DNA of 64,000 bases, from positions 276,744 to 340,743 of the forward strand of contig NZ_AYMR01000011.1 of the NCBI RefSeq assembly GCF_000633535.1, read 5' to 3'. Below are positions 51,979 through 62,203 of the stretch, piece after piece. The position numbers were made by a program, and so were the translations under genes. Every line of letters begins with the position of its first letter. Positions within the stretch are counted from its first letter, which is position 1. The DNA comes from Leifsonia aquatica H1aii (GTDB lineage: Bacteria > Actinomycetota > Actinomycetes > Actinomycetales > Microbacteriaceae). The notes beneath the pieces were generated by a model. The model was not told where the DNA came from, did not search any database, and saw only the letters and a program-made list of their open reading frames with translations.

Positions 51979-53292
51979 TCAGTAGGCGAGCGCGCGGTCG
52001 ACGGCCTCGAGGATGCGGTCGGCGTCGGGAAGGTAGACCTCTTCGAGCTTCGCCGGCGGGAAGGGGGTGTCGAACCCGGCCACCCGCAGCACGGGGGACT
52101 CCAGCGAGTAGAAGGCGCGCTCGGCGACGGTCGCCGCGATTTCGGAGCCGACGGACACGTTGCCCGGTGCCTCCTGCGCGACGATGAGGCGGCCGGTCTT
52201 CTGCACCGACTGGACGACGGGCCCGTAGTCCACGGGGGAGAGCGAGCGCAGGTCGACGACCTCGATGCTCCGGCCCTCTTCGGCGGCGAGCTCGGCGGCA
52301 CGCAACGCGACGCTGACCATTCCGGCCCACGCGACGACCGTGACATCGGTGCCGGTGCGGACGACGCGGCTGGCGTGCAGCGGGGTCGCGTTCTCGACCA
52401 GGTCGACCTCGCCCTTGGGCCAGTAGCGGCTCATCGGCTCGAAGAAGATGACCGGGTCGTCCGACTGGATGGCCTCCTGGATCATCCAATAGGCGTCGTG
52501 CGGCGTCGAGGGCGCGACGATCCGCAGGCCGGCCGTGTGGGCGAAGTACGCCTCCGGAGCCTCCTGATGGTGCTCGACCGCGCCGATGTGCCCGCCGTGC
52601 GGGATGCGGATCACGATCGGCATCGAGATCGCACCGCTGTGCCGGTTCGTCATCTTGGCGAGCTGCGTGGTGATCTGATCGAAGCCGGGGAACACGAATC
52701 CGTTGAACTGGATCTCGACGACCGGGCGGTAGCCGCGCATGGCGAGGCCGATCGCGGTGCCGACGATGCCGGCCTCGGCGAGCGGGGTGTCCACCACACG
52801 CCGCGGGCCGAACTCCTGCTGCAACCCCTCGGTCACCCGGAACACGCCGCCCAGCGGGCCGACGTCCTCACCGAGGATGAGGACCTTCGGGTCGTCGGCG
52901 AGCGCGCGGCGCAGTCCGGCGTTCAGCGCCTTCACCAGCGGCAGGTTCTGCACCGGAGCCTCCGGAGCGGCGGGAGCGGACGCCTCGGCCGCGGGCGCGG
53001 CAGGTTCCGGAGCGGACGCGGAGTCGGCCGTCGCGTCCGCATCGGCCTCGCCGGCGGTCGCGGCCACGGCCTCAGCCGTCGCGTCGTCGATCGAGAACTC
53101 GCGCGTCCACTCCTGCTCCGCGACGTGCTCCTCGAGCACGCGGGCGCCGGGGTCGCTCTCGACGATCTCGACCACATCGATCGCCTCCGTGTCGGCCAGC
53201 GGCTCGGCCGCGGCGTCGTGCGCGCCGTGGCCGTCCTGGTCGTCGATCAGCTCGGCCTCCACGTAGTCGGCCTCACTCCTCACGTCGCTCAC
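51979..53292 (-). CDS. bkdB: 2-oxoacid dehydrogenase E1 beta with long N-terminal extension
   Basis: 437 residues from a GTG overlapping the E1 alpha stop (GTGA). The normal ~325-residue E1 beta begins near residue 114 ([55 protein letters not shown]). The first ~113 residues are extra: acidic to ~70, then an Ala/Pro/Glu linker. An internal GTG at 52953 with GGAGG five bases upstream could start the standard protein. Forms the thiamine-dependent E1 with the alpha subunit. Confidence 0.92.
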   Translation of the reverse strand: MSDVRSEADYVEAELIDDQDGHGAHDAAAEPLADTEAIDVVEIVESDPGARVLEEHVAEQEWTREFSIDDATAEAVAATAGEADADATADSASAPEPAAPAAEASAPAAPEAPVQNLPLVKALNAGLRRALADDPKVLILGEDVGPLGGVFRVTEGLQQEFGPRRVVDTPLAEAGIVGTAIGLAMRGYRPVVEIQFNGFVFPGFDQITTQLAKMTNRHSGAISMPIVIRIPHGGHIGAVEHHQEAPEAYFAHTAGLRIVAPSTPHDAYWMIQEAIQSDDPVIFFEPMSRYWPKGEVDLVENATPLHASRVVRTGTDVTVVAWAGMVSVALRAAELAAEEGRSIEVVDLRSLSPVDYGPVVQSVQKTGRLIVAQEAPGNVSVGSEIAATVAERAFYSLESPVLRVAGFDTPFPPAKLEEVYLPDADRILEAVDRALAY

Positions 53293-54428
53293 GCGTCACC
53301 TCCGAAGGACGACTCGTACTCTTCGAGCCAGCGCCGCTGCTCGTCCATCACCGGGTGCGGTTCACTGTAGACGTTGTCGAACAGCGTCCCGATGGGCGGC
53401 GGCCCCAGCTGCAGCGTGCGTCGGCGCACGTCGGCGGCCAGGTCGGCCGCCTCCTCGTCCGCGCTGTCGAAGAACGCCTGACCCACGCCCTGCTGCTCCA
53501 GGAACACCCGGAAGCGCAGGATCGGGTCGCGTTCCGCCCAGTAGGCGGTCTCTTCGTCGGTGCGGTACTTCGTCGGGTCGTCGCTCGAGGTGTGCGCACC
53601 GATGCGGTACGTCAACGCCTCGATCATGCTCGGCCCCTCGCCGTTGCGCGCGTCGTCCAGGTGCTTGGCGGTGACCGCGTACGAGGCGAGGACGTCGTTG
53701 CCGTCCACCTGCACGCCCGGGATGCCGAAGCCGCTGGAGCGCAGGTACAGCGGAGTGCGCGACTGCGTGGACACCGGGACGGAGATCGCCCACTGGTTGT
53801 TCTGCAGGAAGAAGACCTGCGGGGTCTGGTAGCTCGCAGCGAAGACGAATGCTTCGCTCACGTCGCCCTGGCTGGTCGCGCCGTCGCCGAAGTAGGCGAT
53901 GACGGCGGCGTCCTTCTGCGGGTCGCCCGTGCCGACGGCGCCGTCGAACGCGATGCCCATCGCATAGCCGGTCGCGTGCAGCGTCTGCGATCCGATCACC
54001 AACGTGTAGAGGTGGAAGTTGTTCACCGCCGGGTCGGTCGGATCCCAGCCGCCGTGCGTGACACCGCGGAGCAGGGCGAGGATCCCGACGGGATCGATGC
54101 CGCGCACCATGCCCACCACATGCTCGCGGTAGGAGGGGAAGAGGTGGTCCTGGGGCTTCGCCGCGTGTGCGGAGCCGACCTGGGCGCCCTCCTGGCCGAT
54201 GCTCGGGACCCACAGACCGAGCTGGCCCTGCCGCTGCAGGTTCGCCGCCTCGATGTCGAAGGCCCGCACGCGCACCATGTCGCGGTAGAAGCGCCGGTAG
54301 TCGTCCTCGTCGAGCCGCTCCAGGTAAGGGAGGTACTCGCCGGCCGCTTCACTCGGCTGGAACCGGCCGTCCGCTGTCAGCAGCTGGACGGTGTTCGCCG
54401 GGCGCGGGGTATCGTTCGTCGCAACCAC
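53289..54428 (-). CDS. bkdA: 2-oxoacid dehydrogenase E1 alpha
   Basis: 379 residues, GTG start. The thiamine diphosphate motif runs from GDG (181-183) to NN (210-211). SIGQEGAQVG and RIGAHTSSDDPTKYR are conserved; the latter holds the phosphorylation-loop region of the family. Performs the decarboxylation of branched-chain (or related) 2-oxoacids. First gene of the bkd operon. Confidence 0.93.
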   Translation of the reverse strand: MVATNDTPRPANTVQLLTADGRFQPSEAAGEYLPYLERLDEDDYRRFYRDMVRVRAFDIEAANLQRQGQLGLWVPSIGQEGAQVGSAHAAKPQDHLFPSYREHVVGMVRGIDPVGILALLRGVTHGGWDPTDPAVNNFHLYTLVIGSQTLHATGYAMGIAFDGAVGTGDPQKDAAVIAYFGDGATSQGDVSEAFVFAASYQTPQVFFLQNNQWAISVPVSTQSRTPLYLRSSGFGIPGVQVDGNDVLASYAVTAKHLDDARNGEGPSMIEALTYRIGAHTSSDDPTKYRTDEETAYWAERDPILRFRVFLEQQGVGQAFFDSADEEAADLAADVRRRTLQLGPPPIGTLFDNVYSEPHPVMDEQRRWLEEYESSFGGDA

Positions 54429-54432
54429 CGTT

Positions 54433-55542
54433 CTAACCTAACCGCTTGGCAGGGTGGTCATTTGGCAGGTTCCGCACAAGATCGGCGGTCACCTCAAGGA
54501 GATTATCCACAGATTCCTGCTCTCCCACACTGATCCGGATGCCCTCACCGGCGAATGCACGCACGGTCAGCCCGGCATCGAAGAAGGCCTCGTTCGCGAC
54601 GTCGGTCTGCGCGCCGGTCGCGAGCCAGACGAAGTTGCCCTGTGCCTCCGGGACGACCCATCCCTGCGCGACCAGCGCATCCCTCAGCTGATCGCGCCGC
54701 ATGGCGATGCGGGCGACCCGCTCCATGAGCTCGTCCTCCGCCTCGATGGAGGCGATGGCCGCGACGCGCGCGGCGTCTGTGACCGACAGGGGGATGGCCG
54801 CCGAGCGCGCCGCATCCAGCACGGCGGCCGGACCGACGGCGTAGCCGATCCGCAGCGCGGCCAGGCCGTACGCCTTCGAGAACGTGCGGAGGACGACGAG
54901 GTTCGGGTAGCGCGAGAGCAGCGGGATGCCGTCCACGGAGGTGTCGTCGGTGACGAACTCGTAGTAGGCCTCGTCCAGCAGCACGAGGAGGTCGGCCGGG
55001 ACCGCCGCCATGAAGGCCTCGAACTCGTGCGCCGTCACGACCGGACCGGTCGGATTGTTCGGTGTGCAGACGATGACGACGCGGGTGCGCTCGGTGATCG
55101 CCGCCGCCATGGCCGCGAGATCGTGCCCGCCGTCGGCGCGGTTCGGGATCTGGACGCTCGTCGCTCCCGCGACGGTGACCAGCCCCGGGTAGGCCTCGAA
55201 CGAGCGCCACGCGTAGACGACCTCGTCGCCGGTCCCGGCCGCGGCCGAGATGAGCTGTGCGAGCAGGGCCACCGAGCCGCTGCCCAGGTGCACCTGCCCG
55301 GCTTCGATGCCGTGCCGCTGCGCCAGGAGCTCCCGCAGGTCGCCACCGCCCGCATTCGGGTAGCGATTCAGGTCGCCCAGCGTGGCGGCCACGGCCTGCA
55401 CGACGGCGGGGAGCGGGGGATACGGGTTCTCGTTGCTCGACAGCTTGAAGCCGTCCGCCGGTGCGGCCCGTCCCTGCCGGTAGGCGGGGACCGCCACGAT
55501 CTCCGGCCGGAGCTTCACGCCGAGCGCGTCTTCGGAAGTCAC
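54433..55542 (-). CDS. Histidinol-phosphate / aromatic aminotransferase (HisC/Pat type)
   Basis: 369 residues, GTG start. Fold-type I aminotransferase: [18 protein letters not shown], Asp190 and Tyr193, and PLP lysine Lys223 ([16 protein letters not shown]). The sequence resembles actinobacterial Pat (aromatic aminotransferase) as much as HisC, and no other his genes are near. It ends four bases before the E1 alpha start and reads in the same direction, so it may make 2-oxoacids for that complex (inference). A perfect DnaA-box word lies inside at 54503-54511. Confidence 0.87.
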   Translation of the reverse strand: MTSEDALGVKLRPEIVAVPAYRQGRAAPADGFKLSSNENPYPPLPAVVQAVAATLGDLNRYPNAGGGDLRELLAQRHGIEAGQVHLGSGSVALLAQLISAAAGTGDEVVYAWRSFEAYPGLVTVAGATSVQIPNRADGGHDLAAMAAAITERTRVVIVCTPNNPTGPVVTAHEFEAFMAAVPADLLVLLDEAYYEFVTDDTSVDGIPLLSRYPNLVVLRTFSKAYGLAALRIGYAVGPAAVLDAARSAAIPLSVTDAARVAAIASIEAEDELMERVARIAMRRDQLRDALVAQGWVVPEAQGNFVWLATGAQTDVANEAFFDAGLTVRAFAGEGIRISVGEQESVDNLLEVTADLVRNLPNDHPAKRLG

Positions 55543-55660
55543 CTGACCAACTTAGTCTCGCCCGCATTCCGGCGGGGGAATTCCTTCGCTCCCTGGCGCG
55601 AGGCCGTGAGCGAACACGCGCCCCTGTTCTCCGATATGCCCGGCCTGGGATGATGGGCCC

Positions 55661-56044
55661 ATGCGATTCCTGCTCAAGGTCATCATCAACGCCCTGGCGC
55701 TCTGGCTCACGACGCTCATCGTCAGCGGCGTCACCGTGCACCCGTACGAGGACACCACCTCCGCGACCGTGCTGACGTACCTGCTCATCGCCGTCATCTT
55801 CGGAGTGGTGAACGCGGTCATCGGGACGGCGATCCGCGTCGTCGCGTTCCCGCTCTACATCCTGACCCTCGGCCTGATCTCCCTGGTGGTGAACGCCCTC
55901 CTGCTGCTCATCGTGTCGTGGATCAGCGACGCGATGGGCTTCGGGCTGCACGTGGACGGCTTCTGGGCCGGCGTGCTCGGGGCGCTGGTGCTCGGCATCA
56001 TCGCGTGGCTGTTCGGGCTCATCGTCCGCCCCAACCGCAGCTGA
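55661..56044 (+). CDS. Phage-holin-superfamily-IV-like membrane protein
   Basis: 127 residues, four hydrophobic spans: LKVIINALALWLTTLIVSGV, FGVVNAVIGTAIRVVAFPLY, LGLISLVVNALLLLIVSWIS. This is the small YvlD/holin-IV-type family found in most actinobacteria. Despite the name it is chromosomal housekeeping DNA, with no prophage nearby. It lies before purB. Confidence 0.85.
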   Translation: MRFLLKVIINALALWLTTLIVSGVTVHPYEDTTSATVLTYLLIAVIFGVVNAVIGTAIRVVAFPLYILTLGLISLVVNALLLLIVSWISDAMGFGLHVDGFWAGVLGALVLGIIAWLFGLIVRPNRS

Positions 56045-56122
56045 CGCCCGCGGGAGCGCGCGGGACGCGGTGATGGGAGAATAGGCGGCGAACCCCACAC
56101 GCCGATCCTCGCGAGGAGCCCC

Positions 56123-57502
56123 ATGACCGCCCTGCCTCCCCAGCCGCTGAGCCCTCTGGACGGCCGCTACCGCTCCGCCGTCGTCGATCTGGGCGACCAC
56201 CTCTCGGAGGCGGGCCTCAACCGGGCGCGCGTGCAGGTCGAGGTCGAGTGGCTGATCTACCTCACCGGGCACCGGATGTTCGGCTCGTCCCCGCTGACCG
56301 CGGAGCAGATCCGCTCGTTGCGGACCCTCGCCGACGGCTTCGGCCAGCCGGAGATCGACCGGCTCGCCGAGCTGGAGGCGACCACCAAGCACGACGTGAA
56401 GGCGGTCGAGTACCTGGTCCGCGAGCGCCTCCACGCGCTCGGCCTGGACCACATCGCCGAGCTGACGCACTTCGCGGCCACCAGCGAGGACATCAACAAC
56501 CTCTCGTACGCGCTCACCGTCAGCGCTGCGGTCAACCGGGTCTGGCTGCCCAAATTCCGCGCCGTGGTGGCCGAGCTGCGCGCACAGGCCCTGCAGTACC
56601 GCGACGAAGCGATGCTCGCCCGCACCCACGGTCAGCCGGCGACGCCGACGACCATGGGCAAGGAGCTCGCGGTCTTCGTGCACCGCCTGGAGCGCATCCG
56701 CAAGCAGGTCGAGCAGACCGAGTACCTCGGCAAGTTCAGCGGAGCCACGGGAACGTTCGCCGCTCACCTCGTCGCCGACCCGGGCGCGGACTGGCCGCGC
56801 ATCTCGCGCGAGTTCGTCAGCAGCCTCGGCCTCGACTGGAACCCGCTCACCACCCAGATCGAGTCGCACGACTGGCAGGCGGAGCTCTACGCCCGCATCT
56901 CCCACGCCAACCGTGTGCTGCACAACCTGTGCACCGATCTGTGGACCTACATCTCCCTCGGCTACTTCCGCCAGGTGCCCGAGCCCGGCGCCACCGGGTC
57001 CTCGACGATGCCGCACAAGGTCAATCCGATCCGCTTCGAGAACGCCGAGGCCAACCTGGAGCTCTCCAGCGCGGTGCTGGACTCGCTCGCGCAGACCCTG
57101 GTCACCAGCCGCCTGCAGCGCGACCTGACCGATTCCACCACGCAGCGCAACATCGGCGTCGGTCTCGGCCACTCCGTCCTCGCACTGGACAACATCCAGC
57201 GTGGCCTCGGTCAGATCTCGCTCGATCGCGACGCCCTCGCCGCCGACCTCGGCGCGAACTGGGAGGTGCTCGCCGAGGCCATCCAGACCGTGATCCGCGC
57301 CGAGGTCACCGCCGGTCGCTCGACGATCACCGACCCCTACGCGCTGCTCAAGGAGCTGACGCGCGGCAAGCGGGTCGACCACGCCGGACTGACCGAGTTC
57401 GTGAACGGCCTCGACATCAGCCAGGCGGCGAAGAACCGACTGCTCGAGCTCACTCCCGCGGGATACGTCGGTCTCGCTTCGGAGCTGGTTGCCCTGCTCT
57501 GA
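56123..57502 (+). CDS. purB: Adenylosuccinate lyase
   Basis: 459 residues. Starts LSPLDGRYRSAVVDLGDHLS; lyase signature GSSTMPHKVNP near residue 292; THGQPATPTTMGKEL and TSEDINNLSYAL are also typical. It cleaves SAICAR and adenylosuccinate in purine synthesis. Other pur genes are not in the window. GAGGA precedes the ATG. Confidence 0.97.
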   Translation: MTALPPQPLSPLDGRYRSAVVDLGDHLSEAGLNRARVQVEVEWLIYLTGHRMFGSSPLTAEQIRSLRTLADGFGQPEIDRLAELEATTKHDVKAVEYLVRERLHALGLDHIAELTHFAATSEDINNLSYALTVSAAVNRVWLPKFRAVVAELRAQALQYRDEAMLARTHGQPATPTTMGKELAVFVHRLERIRKQVEQTEYLGKFSGATGTFAAHLVADPGADWPRISREFVSSLGLDWNPLTTQIESHDWQAELYARISHANRVLHNLCTDLWTYISLGYFRQVPEPGATGSSTMPHKVNPIRFENAEANLELSSAVLDSLAQTLVTSRLQRDLTDSTTQRNIGVGLGHSVLALDNIQRGLGQISLDRDALAADLGANWEVLAEAIQTVIRAEVTAGRSTITDPYALLKELTRGKRVDHAGLTEFVNGLDISQAAKNRLLELTPAGYVGLASELVALL

Positions 57503-57521
57503 CCGTCCGCCCTTCGCACAC

Positions 57522-57558
57522 GCGAGAGGCCGCCGGCGTGCTGCCGGCGGCCTCTCGC
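57522..57558. terminator. Bidirectional terminator after purB
   Basis: A 16-base perfect stem with five-base loop between purB and the convergent membrane-protein genes. The strongest hairpin in the window. Confidence 0.8.
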
Positions 57559-57602
57559 GCGGAGGAGACCCGCAGACCTGCAGATCCGCGGCTCCCGGCG
57601 GG

Positions 57603-57908
57603 TCAGTGGCCCGAGGGCTTGTCCTTGTCGCGGGACTCCGCGTCCTGCTCCAGGATGTCCTCCACCTCGGCCGCGTTCGGCTTGAACGCCAGCGCGAAGA
57701 GCGCCATGAGAACGAGCGCGAGGATGAACGCCACCCCGAAGAAGATGCCGGCGAGGAGGAACTCGCGCGTCGCCATCAGGACGATGAGTCCGGTGAAGAT
57801 GCCGAGGCCGCCCGAGATGCCGAGCAGTTCGGCGGGGAGGAAGCGGTCACGGCGGGTCGGCTGGAGGCTGGAGGTCACGCTGGGGTCTTTCTTTCGACGC
57901 TTGGTCAC
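57603..57908 (-). CDS. Small two-span membrane protein
   Basis: 101 residues from a GTG at 57908 that overlaps the stop of the upstream gene (GTGA). Two hydrophobic helices (LLGISGGLGIFTGLIVLMAT and GIFFGVAFILALVLMALFAL), then an acidic tail (EVEDILEQDAESRDKDK). No family assigned. Coupled to the DUF308-like gene. Confidence 0.8.
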   Translation of the reverse strand: MTKRRKKDPSVTSSLQPTRRDRFLPAELLGISGGLGIFTGLIVLMATREFLLAGIFFGVAFILALVLMALFALAFKPNAAEVEDILEQDAESRDKDKPSGH

Positions 57909-58504
57909 GATGCCTCCGTCCGGCCCACGGCCTCGGGGGAGCGGCCGGCCGAGCGGAGCGACACGGCGCCGATGCCCTGGAAGACGCCGACGATGACGGC
58001 CCAGGCACCGAAGAGGCCGACGGCGAGCAGCGCGTCGGCGGGGACGAGGAGGAGCACCAGTGCGAGCACGGCGGTGAGGGCGCCCGTCACCAGCCAGTCG
58101 CGGGCGGCCGCGTCGCGACCGCGATCGCGCAGGCCGCTGTAGAGCTCGAGGAAGCCGGTCAGCGCGCCCCACACCGTGACGAGGTAGAGGAACAGGCCGA
58201 GTCCGCTGCCCGCGAGGGCGAGGGCGAGCACACCGGCGATGACGCCGATGGCGCCCTGGATGACGAAGAGCGTGCGCGTGAGGCTGCGCGGGCCGACCAG
58301 CAGGGTCAGCACGGCGGTCGCGAGGCCGTCGGCGATCGCGAAGGCGCCGAAGACGATCAGCCCGAAGACCGGGGTGTGCGCCCCCTGGGTGAAGGTGACG
58401 ACGACGGCCGTGACGAGCGCGATGACGGCGCGCACGGCGGGGACGACCCAGTACCGGCTCGGAGTCTGAATCCCCTGGATCTGGGCTGGAACGGCGGGTG
58501 CCAC
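57905..58504 (-). CDS. DUF308/HdeD-like membrane protein
   Basis: 199 residues, GTG start, about six short membrane spans with Gly/Ala-rich helices (WVVPAVRAVIALVTAVVVTF, FGAFAIADGLATAV, YLVTVWGALTGFLELYSGLR). The layout resembles HdeD/DUF308 proteins. Function unknown. The 210 bases upstream show no clear site. Confidence 0.8.
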   Translation of the reverse strand: MAPAVPAQIQGIQTPSRYWVVPAVRAVIALVTAVVVTFTQGAHTPVFGLIVFGAFAIADGLATAVLTLLVGPRSLTRTLFVIQGAIGVIAGVLALALAGSGLGLFLYLVTVWGALTGFLELYSGLRDRGRDAAARDWLVTGALTAVLALVLLLVPADALLAVGLFGAWAVIVGVFQGIGAVSLRSAGRSPEAVGRTEAS

Positions 58505-58714
58505 TCGGCGACCTCTCTCATACAGGTTTCCCGTCCAGTCTAGCCGTGGCGTACCTGCGCGTTTGCCGCGCGCGGACGTCCTCGCCCGGCCTCGCCGGCC
58601 GATATCGCCGGCGCGTCCCGGCAGAGGACGCCGCCCACGACCCCGATCGCCGACCGTCTGAGGTTCTTCACGATCAGAGCGGCGCGGCCAGCGCGACGCG
58701 GGCCGGGAGTCTGG

Positions 58715-59260
58715 TCAGTGCGCGGCGGGCCGGCGGAGATGCGGGCGGTGGGCGCGGCGCGAGGCGGAGTCGTCCGGCGTCTCCCGGCCGGACCAGATCA
58801 CGACGGCGGCGACCCCCCCGATCACCAGGAGGAACGCCCCGGTCGGTGTGATCTGGTCGGCGAACCCGTGCTGGGCGGACAGCGCCGAGACGATCCCGGC
58901 CGCGACACCGGCGACCGAGACCACGGCGAACGCGTACGAGAGCGCACGAGCGGCGCCGGTCTGCACGAGTCCCGTCACGATGAGCGCCGCGGCGGCGATC
59001 AGCCAGACGGCCGCGAGGGGGAAGGCGAGCGCGAGACCGATCGTGTCCCGGAGCAGCAGCCCGGGGACGAGGTAGACGATGGCGGAGGCGAGCACCAGCA
59101 CGGCGCCGAGTCCGAGGTAGCCGAGGAGGCGCGAGCGCTCCGTCCGCAGACGCTCCAGGGGGGCGCGCAGCGCCGTCCAGGTGAACGCCAGGGAGAACGC
59201 GACCACCGCGAGTGCGACCGCGCCTGCGCTCTGCAGGAGGGGGAGGAGGATCGTGTCCAT
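58715..59260 (-). CDS. Hypothetical membrane protein
   Basis: 181 residues from the ATG at 59260; an earlier GTG at 59317 would add 19 residues. Four to five hydrophobic segments; C-terminus Arg/His-rich (SRRAHRPHLRRPAAH). No family recognised. Stands alone between two minus-strand units. Confidence 0.7.
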   Translation of the reverse strand: MDTILLPLLQSAGAVALAVVAFSLAFTWTALRAPLERLRTERSRLLGYLGLGAVLVLASAIVYLVPGLLLRDTIGLALAFPLAAVWLIAAAALIVTGLVQTGAARALSYAFAVVSVAGVAAGIVSALSAQHGFADQITPTGAFLLVIGGVAAVVIWSGRETPDDSASRRAHRPHLRRPAAH

Positions 59261-59347
59261 CCATCCATTGAACCCGGAAGCCGGCGCGAGCGCGTCATCC
59301 CGCAGGATGATCCGCACACGTCCGGTCCCCGGCGGCCTGTCCGCCGA

Positions 59348-59385
59348 CGATCGAGGGCCGCCCCTGCTGGGACGGCCCTCGATCG
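59348..59385 (-). terminator. Terminator after the surface protein gene
   Basis: A 13-base perfect stem (59348-59360 with 59373-59385), 23 bases past the stop. Confidence 0.75.
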
Positions 59386-59407
59386 TTGCGCGTGTGGCGC
59401 AGCGGCG

Positions 59408-62203
59408 CTACGCGTCCCGGCGCATCCCGCGCCGGCGGACCAGCACCAGCGCAGCACCCAGCGTGAGCAGGGTGCCCCCGAGGGCGACGAACACTCCGAT
59501 CGCCGGGCTGGATCCCGTCGACGCGAGCACCGGGTCGCCGGCGATGGGGGTGCCCGTCACCGTGACGGTGAGCTGCGACGTGGAGGCGGCGAACGATGCG
59601 TCTCCGCTGTACCGGGCGGTGACCGCGTGCGACCCCGCACCCAGCGCGGTGGTCGTGCAGGAGGTGGTCGGCAGCGTCGCCACGCAGAGCGTGCGGCCTC
59701 CCGCGTCGGTGAACGTCACCGTGCCGGTCGCGCCCGCCGGGAGCCCGGTCGCGGTGAGCGTCACCGCGCCGCGGGCGAACGCATGCCGCGCCGCGACCGC
59801 TGTCGGCTGCGGGGCGATCACCAGGGTGAAGGGCGACCCGGTCGCCGGCTCGTGGTTGTCGTCGCCGCTGTACACCGCACGGACGATGTAGGTCCCGCCC
59901 GGGAGGTCGCCCGGGATCGTGCAGGTCGTGTCGGGGAGGGTCGCCGTGCACAGGACCGTGCCGTCGTCGGTGACGAAGGAGATCGTCCCCGTCGCGTCGT
60001 CGGGCAGGCCGTCGACCTCCACATCGGTCGGGTCGCCGTGCGTGACGGTGACCGTCCCCGGCCCGTTGCCCCCGGTTCCGCCGCCGGAGCCGGGTCCGTT
60101 GCCGATGGTGGAGACCGCCTTGCTGACGGTGAGCGTCGCCTCCGCCGAGGTGGCCGCGGCGTAGACGCCGTCACCCGAGTACGCCACGGTCACCGGGTAC
60201 TCGCCGGCCGCGAGGGTCGTGGCCGTCGGGCAGCTGGTCACCGGGAGCGTGGTCGTGCAGAGCGTGGTGGTCCCGGTCGTGAAGGTCAGCGTCCCGGTCG
60301 CGGCACCGGGCAGCCCGGTTGCGGACAGCGTCGCGGCGGTCCCGTACGGCACCTCGGTCGGGGCGACCGCGAGTGCGACGGAGGTGGACACCTTCGTCAC
60401 GGTGAGCGTGAGCCGCGCGCGGTCGGCGTCGGTGACGGCGACGTGGTCGCCGTCACCGCTGTAGCCGACCAGCACGGTCCGGGTGCCGATGTCGCCCGCC
60501 GACATGGTGCAACTGGCGGTTCCGGCGGCGATGGTCGCCGTGCAGATGGCCTCGCCGCTCTCCTCGTCGGTGAAGGTCACGGTCCCGGTGGGTGCGGTCG
60601 GTCCGTTGCCGGTCGGTGTCGTCGAGACGACCGTCGCGGTGAGCGTCGCCGTCGCGCCGTGCTCGACCGTGACGTCGCCCGCGCTGACGCGCACCGGCTG
60701 CTTCAGCACCGTGAGGGAGCCCGACGTCGTCACGACCTCGGCGTCGGTCGAGGCGACGACGGTCGAGATGGTCGCGGTCCGCGCCGTCCCCGACACGGTG
60801 AAGGGGATCGCCAGGGTCGGCAGCGCGGTCCCCGGCTGGATCGGCAGGGCGGGGTCCACTGCGAAGTCGCAGGTGGCGATCTGTCCGCTGACCGTGCAGG
60901 TCCACCCGTCCGGCAGGTCGGTCGGGGCGGACGGCTGCACGTTCGTGGGGAAGGTCGTGGTCGCACGGACCAGCTGCGACTCCGTGCCTCCCGCGGACGT
61001 CACGGTCGGCGTCACCGTGTACGTGCCGCTGCCGCCGTGCGCCACGGACGTGTCGCCGCCGGAGGACGCGGCGAGCACGGGCACGGGGCCGGCGGCGGTC
61101 TTGGCCTCCAGGTAGTTGACCTCGTGGATGTCCGATGCCCCGCCGGTGCCGGCGACCCACCCGTAGGTGAGCTTGTACGGGTAGCCCGTCTTCGGGTCGA
61201 TCCAGGACGCCGGGACGGCGGCCGCGTTGCCGGCCGGCGCGAGCGTCGGCAGCGCGCCGGCGAGCACCTGCTGGGAGCCGCCGATCGGCGTGAAGATGAC
61301 GGCGAACCGCCCGGCGCCGACCGTCACCGACGTCGCGCGCTGCGCGGTGATCGCGTCGGCCGTCGGGTTGATGACGATCTCGACCGGCACCTTCGCATCT
61401 GCGCGGCCGGCCGCACCGGCCTTGCTCAGCGAGCCGGTGAGGGGGGTGTTGGCCGTCGACGTGACGACGCAGTAGCCGTTCGTGCCGTTGCCGGGGCCGC
61501 GCACGGTGACGCTGTCCGGGTAGCGGACGCGCGTGGGGGTGGTGCTGCAGCCGTTCCCCTCGAAGTCGGGGTGGTTGAAGTTGCCGTAGCGGTCGAGGCC
61601 GATGCCGAGGTAGGCGTGTGCGAGGCCGCTGCCGGTCTTCGTGCCGCTGTAGCCCAGCGAGCCTCCCAGCATTCCGATCTGCGTGGGCACGGCCGGGTTG
61701 TACGGGTCGGTCGCTGCCAGGTAGAACACGATGCCGTCCGCGGTGATGCCCGTCTGGTCGGCGGTGCCGTTGTACTGGTAGCTGTCGAAGATGGCGTCGA
61801 TGCCCTTGGTGATCGGCACGGACTGCTTCGCCCCGACGCCGCCGGTCTGGTTGAGCGTCGCCGAGGTCAGGCGCAGGGCGCCCTTCGTGTCCGGGTCCGG
61901 CGTTCCGCCGCATCCCGGAATGGAGTCGGCGGCGGTGACCGTCGTCGTGGTGCGCGCGGTCAGGCAGGCCTTGTTCGTGCCGGAGGGCGCGCCCGGCAGC
62001 GTGTAGCCGCTGCCGGCGGTCGTGCCGGTGAAGCCTTCGTTGACGAAGGTGGTCTGGGCGGGAGGCTGCGGATCGGCGTACGACGCCGGCGCCCCGGTCA
62101 GGACGAGGGCGGCGACGCCGACGGAGGCGACCACGGAGAGGACGGTGCGGGTGACGGGATGTGCCGTCGGCAGGGCGCGACGGTCGTCTGTTTTCGGGCG
62201 CAA
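59408..62203 (-). CDS. Cell-wall-anchored surface protein with L-type lectin-like and Ig-like domains
   Basis: 931 residues, TTG start. A signal peptide ends near residue 43 (ASYADPQ). The N-terminal ~330 residues resemble an L-type (legume-like) lectin fold: GIVFYLAA, GSLGYSG, AHAYLGIGLDRYGNFNHPDF. Next comes a DUF11-like domain, then four Ig-like (Big_3 type) repeats ending YSGD-like, each with two cysteines eight to twelve residues apart (LCTTTLPVTSC, LCTATLPDTTC, LCVATLPTTSC). The C-terminus has the sortase motif LASTG, a membrane helix and RRRGMRR. Likely an adhesin on the cell wall. Confidence 0.88.
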   Translation of the reverse strand: MRPKTDDRRALPTAHPVTRTVLSVVASVGVAALVLTGAPASYADPQPPAQTTFVNEGFTGTTAGSGYTLPGAPSGTNKACLTARTTTTVTAADSIPGCGGTPDPDTKGALRLTSATLNQTGGVGAKQSVPITKGIDAIFDSYQYNGTADQTGITADGIVFYLAATDPYNPAVPTQIGMLGGSLGYSGTKTGSGLAHAYLGIGLDRYGNFNHPDFEGNGCSTTPTRVRYPDSVTVRGPGNGTNGYCVVTSTANTPLTGSLSKAGAAGRADAKVPVEIVINPTADAITAQRATSVTVGAGRFAVIFTPIGGSQQVLAGALPTLAPAGNAAAVPASWIDPKTGYPYKLTYGWVAGTGGASDIHEVNYLEAKTAAGPVPVLAASSGGDTSVAHGGSGTYTVTPTVTSAGGTESQLVRATTTFPTNVQPSAPTDLPDGWTCTVSGQIATCDFAVDPALPIQPGTALPTLAIPFTVSGTARTATISTVVASTDAEVVTTSGSLTVLKQPVRVSAGDVTVEHGATATLTATVVSTTPTGNGPTAPTGTVTFTDEESGEAICTATIAAGTASCTMSAGDIGTRTVLVGYSGDGDHVAVTDADRARLTLTVTKVSTSVALAVAPTEVPYGTAATLSATGLPGAATGTLTFTTGTTTLCTTTLPVTSCPTATTLAAGEYPVTVAYSGDGVYAAATSAEATLTVSKAVSTIGNGPGSGGGTGGNGPGTVTVTHGDPTDVEVDGLPDDATGTISFVTDDGTVLCTATLPDTTCTIPGDLPGGTYIVRAVYSGDDNHEPATGSPFTLVIAPQPTAVAARHAFARGAVTLTATGLPAGATGTVTFTDAGGRTLCVATLPTTSCTTTALGAGSHAVTARYSGDASFAASTSQLTVTVTGTPIAGDPVLASTGSSPAIGVFVALGGTLLTLGAALVLVRRRGMRRDA

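Noticed and set aside
55661..56044. Prophage remnant because of the holin-like protein
   Set aside because: This family is common in non-phage chromosomal DNA and no other phage gene is present.
58595..58625. GCCGATAT upstream of the kinase-free membrane genes as a sigma-28 -10 element
   Set aside because: No TAAC element lies 15 bases upstream and the orientation does not fit a gene.
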